12,180 bases of DNA from an uncultured Bacilli bacterium (GTDB lineage Bacteria; Bacillota_I; Bacilli_A; RFN20; CAG-826): positions 1-12,180 of the forward strand of contig CAJOOD010000016.1 of the NCBI GenBank assembly GCA_905236085.1. The letters run 5' to 3'. A model generated the notes under the pieces. It was not told where the DNA came from. It saw only the letters and a list, made by a program, of their open reading frames with translations, and made no database searches. How positions within the stretch are numbered: position 1 is the first letter of the stretch; every line of letters begins with the position of its first letter. A program made the position numbers and the translations under genes. This document shows positions 8,476 to 12,180 of this stretch, one piece after another.

Positions 8476-9184
8476 CTTTAATCGCTCCGTATCTACGATC
8501 TCTATTTTTGTAGATATCGATACATTTTCTTAATTCTTCTTTATCAAAATCTGGCCATGGTGTTTTTGGGAATATCATTTCCGCATAGCATAATTGCCAA
8601 GGCATATAATTAGATGTTCTTTGTTCTCCACTAGTTCTAATCAATAGATCAACTGGAGGCAAGCCTTTAGTGTATAGATAATTATCATACATCTCTTCGT
8701 TTATATCATCGATGCTGATTTTCTTATCTAAGACTTCTTGTGCGATTAATTTAGTCGCCCTAATAATTTCTGCCTTTCCACCATAATTTAAACATATATT
8801 AAAGGTGAAATTGCCGCAATTCTCGGTTCTTTTTATCGCTTCTTTAACGATTTCCTGTGTTTTCTTAGGTAATCTAGATAAATCCCCAGAGGCAATAATT
8901 TTAGTTCCATCTCTTAGCATTCTATCAATTTCTTTTTTGAAGAAAATTTCTAGATATTTAAATAATTGTGATATTTCTGATTTTGGTCTATTCCAATTCT
9001 CCGTAGAAAAAGCGTATAAGGAAATAACCTTGATATCTTGAGCAAGACATTCTTCGTAGATATCAGTTACTCTATCGCATCCCGCTTTATGACCTGCGGT
9101 TCTTGGTAGATTGCGGGCTTTTGCCCATCTTCCGTTGCCATCCATAATGAAGGCTATGTGAGTTAATTTAGTATTCTTTGCCAT
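8462..9184 (-). CDS. uppS: Undecaprenyl diphosphate synthase (cis-prenyltransferase)
   Basis: This enzyme extends farnesyl diphosphate with isopentenyl diphosphate in cis configuration to give the C55 carrier lipid for peptidoglycan and other wall polymers. The 240-residue length is normal. The motifs are IMDGNGRWAK (13-22) with catalytic D15, GHKAG (31-35), FSTENW (59-64), LNYGG (132-136), LIRTSGEQRTSN (181-192) with substrate-binding arginines, and E202 in the final conserved block ending WPDFD. It is the first gene after the frr terminator and heads the uppS-cdsA-dxr-rseP-polC run. No Shine-Dalgarno sequence precedes the ATG, and a TATAAT box lies only 17 nt upstream, so the leader may be very short. 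The start is supported by the first conserved motif beginning at residue 10, as in the family. Confidence 0.98.
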   Translation of the reverse strand: MAKNTKLTHIAFIMDGNGRWAKARNLPRTAGHKAGCDRVTDIYEECLAQDIKVISLYAFSTENWNRPKSEISQLFKYLEIFFKKEIDRMLRDGTKIIASGDLSRLPKKTQEIVKEAIKRTENCGNFTFNICLNYGGKAEIIRATKLIAQEVLDKKISIDDINEEMYDNYLYTKGLPPVDLLIRTSGEQRTSNYMPWQLCYAEMIFPKTPWPDFDKEELRKCIDIYKNRDRRYGAIKDEEE

Positions 9185-9201
9185 AATTTAAACTATATTA
9201 A

Positions 9202-9230
9202 ATTATATACACAAAAAATCAAATAATACA
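9202..9230 (-). promoter_or_regulatory. Probable promoter of the uppS-polC operon
   Basis: On the minus strand a perfect TATAAT (9207-9202), within GTATATAAT, sits 17 nt before the uppS ATG and just after the frr terminator. At the standard 17-nt spacing the -35 region is TGTATT (9230-9225), a poor match to TTGACA. The predicted start of transcription is near 9195, giving a leader of roughly 10 nt. Position after a terminator and before a five-gene run makes a promoter here likely; the precise -35 is uncertain in such AT-rich DNA. Confidence 0.5.
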
Positions 9231-9257
9231 TAATAAAACACCATGAATTTTTTGCAT

Positions 9258-9289
9258 AAAAAAAGAAACAAGCATAATGCTTATTTCTT
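9258..9289 (-). terminator. Intrinsic terminator after frr
   Basis: In the minus-strand transcript a 12-bp stem (arms 9289-9278 and 9274-9263) closes a three-base loop and runs straight into a tract of seven U (9264-9258, two of them in the stem). One pair is U-G in this transcript and would be an A-C mismatch in the opposite one, so it fits minus-strand use. It lies 19 nt past the frr stop and separates pyrH-frr from the uppS operon. Confidence 0.9.
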
Positions 9290-9308
9290 AACAAATATTT
9301 TTTAAATT

Positions 9309-9854
9309 TTAGATGGCCATGATTTCTTTTTCTTTTTCTTGCATGAGAGTTTCTATTCTCTTGCAAGCTTCATCAGTGACATCTTGGAGTTCTTTTTCTA
9401 AACGCTTCAAATAATCTTCAGAAGATTCTTCATCCTCTTTAATGATAGACATATAATCTCTTCTGGTGTTTCTGATATTGACTTTACATTCTTCACAATA
9501 TTTACGTCCTTGACGAACGATTTCTCTTCTTCTTTCTTCGGTAAGAGGAGGAATGTTTAATCTGATAACAGTGCCATCAGAATTTGGAACTAAGCCGAGA
9601 TTTGAAGAGAAAATGGCGTTAGAAATGGCCTTTAAGTCATTCTTATCATAAGGCTTAATTAGTAATTGTCTTGCTTCTGGAACAGAGATAGATGCGATTT
9701 GGTTTAAGGCAATCCTGTCACCATAATATTCAACATCAATTCCATCTAAAATGGCTGCGTTAGCTCTTCCAGTTCTTAATGTCGCTAATGCTTTTTTGTA
9801 ATTTTCAATCGCGTCATCCATCAACGCTTTTGCTTCTTGAATCATTTCATCCAT
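9309..9854 (-). CDS. frr: Ribosome recycling factor
   Basis: RRF acts with EF-G to split post-termination ribosomes. At 181 residues it is close to the family norm (about 185). Conserved features are LRTGRAN (26-32), the VPEARQLLI block (58-66) and LNIPPLTEERR (99-109). NIRNTRRD (126-133) is in the long-helix region that contacts the ribosome, and the charged C-terminal helix (about 140-181) completes the three-helix bundle. The start lies 5 nt after the pyrH stop, with AGAGG in the last pyrH codons as ribosome-binding site; an in-frame ATG at codon 4 is a less likely alternative. The pyrH-frr pairing is standard in bacteria. Unusually, residues 120-123 are CEEC, a CxxC in a helix where family members generally have no cysteine pair. 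Confidence 0.98.
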   Translation of the reverse strand: MDEMIQEAKALMDDAIENYKKALATLRTGRANAAILDGIDVEYYGDRIALNQIASISVPEARQLLIKPYDKNDLKAISNAIFSSNLGLVPNSDGTVIRLNIPPLTEERRREIVRQGRKYCEECKVNIRNTRRDYMSIIKEDEESSEDYLKRLEKELQDVTDEACKRIETLMQEKEKEIMAI

Positions 9855-9859
9855 ATAAA

Positions 9860-10573
9860 TTAACCTCTACTAACAATTGTACCAATATTTTCGCCTTTTA
9901 CCACTTTTTCAATATTTTTTGGATCAGACATATTGAAAACTCTAATTTCAATGTCTTTATCTTTGATTAATTCAATCGCTGATAAATCCATAACTTCAAG
10001 CTTCTTGTCTAATACTTCTTGATAAGTGATATGCTTCAATAATTTGGCATCTTTATCAACACGTGGGTCGCTGGTAAATACACCATCAACACCATATTTA
10101 GCCATACATATGACATCTGCATCGATTTGAATCGCTCTTAATGTGGCCGCAGTATCAGTGGTAAAGAATGGTTTACCTGTTCCTCCACCAAAGACGATGA
10201 CATTACCAGCATCTAATAATTCTTTAGCCTTATCCGCATCAAATGGTATAGTTACTGGATCAACTTGAATAGCTGACATCGCATAGGCTCCCACCCCATT
10301 AGCTTTTAAAGTAGAAGCTAAAGCGACAGAATTAATAATTGTACCAATCATTCCCATATAATCAGCTTCGGCGGCATCAATGCCTAATTTGGGAGCAAAT
10401 TTACCTCTCCAGATATTTCCAGCGCCGATAACAACAGCAACTTCCGCACCTAAATCATGTAAATTCTTAATCTCTTTAGCGATGAGATGAAGTTTATCAG
10501 TATTTAATGTCTGAGCATGCTCTTTATCAGCGATAGCTTCACCAGAAATCTTTAACAATATTCTTTTATACAT
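9860..10573 (-). CDS. pyrH: Uridylate (UMP) kinase, bacterial hexameric type
   Basis: This cytoplasmic enzyme phosphorylates UMP to UDP, feeding RNA, DNA and sugar-nucleotide synthesis. It belongs to the amino-acid-kinase fold rather than the NMP kinase family, and family members are typically activated by GTP and inhibited by UTP. The 237-residue protein shows LLKISGEA (6-13), GAGNIWRG (50-57), ADYMGMIGT (70-78) including UMP-binding D71, and GGGTGKPFFTTDTAA (129-143). I chose the ATG at 10573-10571 because a strong AAGGAG lies 9 nt upstream and the product then begins with the family-typical MYKRILLKISG. An upstream in-frame ATG at 10615 would add 14 residues encoded within the tsf terminator and is rejected. 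It follows tsf after a terminator and is followed 5 nt later by frr. Confidence 0.97.
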   Translation of the reverse strand: MYKRILLKISGEAIADKEHAQTLNTDKLHLIAKEIKNLHDLGAEVAVVIGAGNIWRGKFAPKLGIDAAEADYMGMIGTIINSVALASTLKANGVGAYAMSAIQVDPVTIPFDADKAKELLDAGNVIVFGGGTGKPFFTTDTAATLRAIQIDADVICMAKYGVDGVFTSDPRVDKDAKLLKHITYQEVLDKKLEVMDLSAIELIKDKDIEIRVFNMSDPKNIEKVVKGENIGTIVSRG

Positions 10574-10594
10574 ATGATTTGGCTCCTTTTCTCT

Positions 10595-10600
10595 ATTATA
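10595..10600 (-). promoter_or_regulatory. Possible -10 box for pyrH, abutting the tsf terminator
   Basis: A perfect TATAAT on the minus strand directly follows the T tract of the tsf terminator, sharing its last base. Transcription would start near 10588, at the AAGGAG site, about 15 nt before the pyrH ATG. No good -35 element is found at 16-18 nt spacing (ACACAC or close variants, inside the terminator stem). In AT-rich DNA this could be chance, with pyrH served by read-through. Confidence 0.3.
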
Positions 10601-10633
10601 AAAAAAGAAACACAAAAGTGTGTCTCTTTTTTT
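10600..10633 (-). terminator. Intrinsic terminator after tsf
   Basis: In the minus-strand transcript a 15-bp stem (arms 10633-10619 and 10614-10600) closes the loop CUUU. The stem has an A7 stretch at its base and ends in seven U, which form the release tract. One internal pair is G-U in this direction and C-A in the other. It begins 9 nt past the tsf stop and separates rpsB-tsf from pyrH-frr, probably as a partial terminator that lowers pyrH transcription relative to the ribosomal genes. Confidence 0.88.
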
Positions 10634-10642
10634 GATTTTTAA

Positions 10643-11527
10643 TTAGTTAGTTTTGGTTTGCGCCATAACTTCAGCAGCGAAGTCATCTTGTCTCTTTTCA
10701 ATACCTTCGCCAACAGCGTAACGTACGAATTTGACAACTTTGACGCCCTTTTCGTTGAGGAATGTTCCCACAGTCTTGGTATCATCTAATAAATAGATTT
10801 GTTCGCTTAAGACTGCTTCGAATAAGGTCTTATTAACTTTTCCTTTAACGATATTTTGAAGAATGTTATCTGGCTTATTAGCAAGTTTTGGATCATTCTT
10901 AGCTGCACCAATTTGAATCTTGGTTTCCGCTTCGATGACATCCGCTGGGATATCAGCTGGAGCAACATATTTTGGAGAATTAGCGGCGATATGCATAGCT
11001 AAGTTTTCTGCTAATTCTAAGTCGCCACCTTCGATAACAGCAGCAACGGCAATCTTACCACCCATATGGATGTAAGTACCGATGATTTGACCTTCGGCTT
11101 TGTGAATGATTTCAAATCTACGTAAGTCTAATTTTTCACCAATCTTCACTGTAGCATCAGTGTATAATTCTTTGGTTGCTTCTTTAGCAGCTTCGATATT
11201 GGCTGGTTCTTCTTTTAATAAGATGTCACCAGTATCAGATACTAATTGCTTGAATGCATCGCCTCTAGCAACAAAGTCAGTTTCAGAATTTACTTCGTAA
11301 ACGACAGTCTTACCACAGGATGGGCAAACTTTAACATTAGCCAAACCTTCAGCGGCAATTCTATCAGCCTTTTTAGCGGCTTTAGCAATGCCTTTTTCTC
11401 TTAAGTAATCAGCGGCTTTATCAACATCTAAACCGTTTTCTTCAAGAGCTTTTTTGCAGTCCATCATGCCTGCACCAGTTCTTTCACGAAGAACTTTGAT
11501 TAATTCAATTAAATTTTGAGATGCCAT
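10643..11527 (-). CDS. tsf: Elongation factor Ts
   Basis: EF-Ts is the guanine-nucleotide exchange factor that releases GDP from EF-Tu. The 294-residue protein has the N-terminal UBA-like domain with LRERTGAGMMDCKKAL (13-28), ending at about 55. The core follows, with EVNSETDFVAR (78-88) whose TDFV (83-86) contacts EF-Tu, and the C-terminal dimerisation region (about 150-280). The length is normal for Firmicutes. It begins 2 nt after the rpsB stop, with AAGGA inside the last rpsB codons as ribosome-binding site; the rpsB-tsf pairing is nearly universal. Oddity: residues 66-73 read KVCPSCGK, a zinc-knuckle-like CPxCG directly before the conserved core strand, where other EF-Ts proteins usually have a short Gly/Asn turn. 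Only one other cysteine (C24) is present, so a complete four-Cys site within one chain is not possible. Confidence 0.98.
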   Translation of the reverse strand: MASQNLIELIKVLRERTGAGMMDCKKALEENGLDVDKAADYLREKGIAKAAKKADRIAAEGLANVKVCPSCGKTVVYEVNSETDFVARGDAFKQLVSDTGDILLKEEPANIEAAKEATKELYTDATVKIGEKLDLRRFEIIHKAEGQIIGTYIHMGGKIAVAAVIEGGDLELAENLAMHIAANSPKYVAPADIPADVIEAETKIQIGAAKNDPKLANKPDNILQNIVKGKVNKTLFEAVLSEQIYLLDDTKTVGTFLNEKGVKVVKFVRYAVGEGIEKRQDDFAAEVMAQTKTN

Positions 11528-11529
11528 AA

Positions 11530-12180
11530 TTATTCAGAATCCTTTTTATCTTCGGTTGGTTTTTCTTCTTTGGCTTCGGCCTTTTCTTCTTTGGCTTCGG
11601 CTTCTCTACGAGCTTTTCTTGCAGCCGCTCTTTCGGCTTGTTCTTTCTCGTAACGTTCTTGTCTTGCTTTTCTTTCAGCACGGATGCGGGCTAATTTATC
11701 AGCATTTTCTTTATCTGCTTGTCTGATTGCATCTTTCATGGTGACTTCTTCACCTTCGTCTTTAGTATAAGCAACAACTGGTGTTCCACCTTTAGATTCG
11801 ACAACAGCATCGGCCATAACCGCTAAGATTAAGGCAACACTTCTAATCGCATCGTCATTAGCAGGAATTGGGAAGTCAATATCATCAGGATTGGCATTAG
11901 TATCAACGATACCAAATACTGGGATATTTAATTTGCGTGCTTCTAAGATAGCATTTCTTTCAGAATATGGATCGACTACAAAGATTGCATTTGGAGCCTT
12001 TCTCATTTCTTTAATACCGGCTAAGTTCTTTAAGAGTTTTTCTTTTTCTTTTCTTAAGCCAGCGGCTTCTTTCTTAGAAAGTAAGTCTAATTCGCCTTCT
12101 TCATCTTGTCTTTCGAGTTCTTTTAAGTAGCGAATTCTTGATTGGATGGTCTTGAAGTTGGTTAATGTACCACCTAACCA
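11530..12180 (-). CDS. rpsB: 30S ribosomal protein S2 (5' part outside the window)
   Basis: The last 216 residues of S2 are present and the frame runs off the right edge; by comparison with Bacillus S2 about 100 N-terminal residues are missing. The visible part starts WLGGTLTNF, followed by the coiled-coil hairpin region (about visible residues 10-55), FVVDPYSERNAILEARKLNIPVFG-like core (67-90), GIVDTNANPDDIDFPIPANDDAIRS (90-114) and MADAVVESK (122-130). These are S2 hallmarks. After the usual end of the fold there is a tail of about 86 residues, rich in Lys, Glu, Ala and Arg, probably an extended helix followed by a disordered end. The tail contains a short in-frame tandem repeat (EAKEEKA then EAKEEKP). 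Many S2 proteins lack so long a tail (Bacillus S2 is about 246 residues in total). It is followed by tsf after 2 nt and ends with TAA. Confidence 0.97.
   Translation of the reverse strand, partial: WLGGTLTNFKTIQSRIRYLKELERQDEEGELDLLSKKEAAGLRKEKEKLLKNLAGIKEMRKAPNAIFVVDPYSERNAILEARKLNIPVFGIVDTNANPDDIDFPIPANDDAIRSVALILAVMADAVVESKGGTPVVAYTKDEGEEVTMKDAIRQADKENADKLARIRAERKARQERYEKEQAERAAARKARREAEAKEEKAEAKEEKPTEDKKDSE
11561..11601 (-). repeat. Two tandem copies of a 21-bp unit in the rpsB tail
   Basis: A 20-base sequence at 11561-11580 recurs exactly at 11582-11601, a period of 21 bp (7 codons), encoding successive EAKEEK blocks in the charged tail of S2. The period preserves the reading frame, so copy-number change by slippage would lengthen or shorten the tail without breaking the gene. 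Confidence 0.85.

Noticed and set aside
10574..10615. Longer pyrH start adding 14 residues
   Set aside because: It would translate the terminator arm and the ribosome-binding site; the ATG 9 nt after AAGGAG gives the family-typical N-terminus.
1..12180. Search for a mobile element, CRISPR array, toxin-antitoxin pair, defence system or riboswitch
   Set aside because: All genes are conserved housekeeping genes in the expected order. The only gaps (1-85, 163-181, 9185-9308, 10574-10642) are short and hold only a tRNA promoter, an operon promoter and terminators.

Overview
The window is a dense block of core housekeeping genes from a low-GC bacterium of the Firmicutes/Mollicutes (Bacillota/Mycoplasmatota) lineage. 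Every gene reads on the minus strand, so transcription runs from position 12180 towards 1. The evidence for lineage is a Gram-positive-type PolC (exonuclease embedded in the PHP domain), AT-rich DNA, and a gene order matching the Bacillus-type rpsB-tsf-pyrH-frr-uppS-cdsA-dxr-rseP-(proS)-polC cluster. All nine readable stop codons are TAA and the Trp codons I checked are TGG, so nothing suggests the Mycoplasma UGA=Trp code. UppS and Dxr imply a MEP-pathway isoprenoid supply and undecaprenyl carrier synthesis, which points to a walled relative of the Mollicutes (for example an Erysipelotrichia or RF39-like lineage) rather than a true mycoplasma. That placement is inference.

Layout in order of transcription: (1) rpsB (C-terminal part only, cut by the window edge) and tsf, 2 nt apart, ending in a strong intrinsic terminator at 10600-10633. 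(2) pyrH and frr, 5 nt apart, ending in a second intrinsic terminator at 9258-9289; a possible -10 box for pyrH abuts the first terminator. (3) After a short AT-rich gap with a clear TATAAT box come uppS, cdsA, dxr, rseP and polC. These are tightly packed (14-nt overlap, 1-nt gap, 5-nt gap, 1-nt overlap) and look like one operon. (4) A tRNA-Pro gene (CGG anticodon, CCA encoded) begins 19 nt after the polC stop and seems to have its own promoter inside the last polC codons. Positions 1-85 hold no gene I can support.

The genes cover translation (S2, EF-Ts, ribosome recycling factor, tRNA-Pro), UMP phosphorylation, phospholipid and isoprenoid/cell-wall-lipid precursor synthesis, intramembrane proteolysis and replication. 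No mobile element, CRISPR array, prophage or defence system is visible, and I found no previously undescribed system. The points worth a second look are small: a covarying change of the nearly universal G19-C56 tertiary pair to A19-U56 in the tRNA, a tRNA promoter inside polC, the absence of proS from its usual slot, CxxC motifs in EF-Ts and RRF, an unusually large RseP ectodomain, an acidic insert in PolC, and an apparently near-leaderless uppS.
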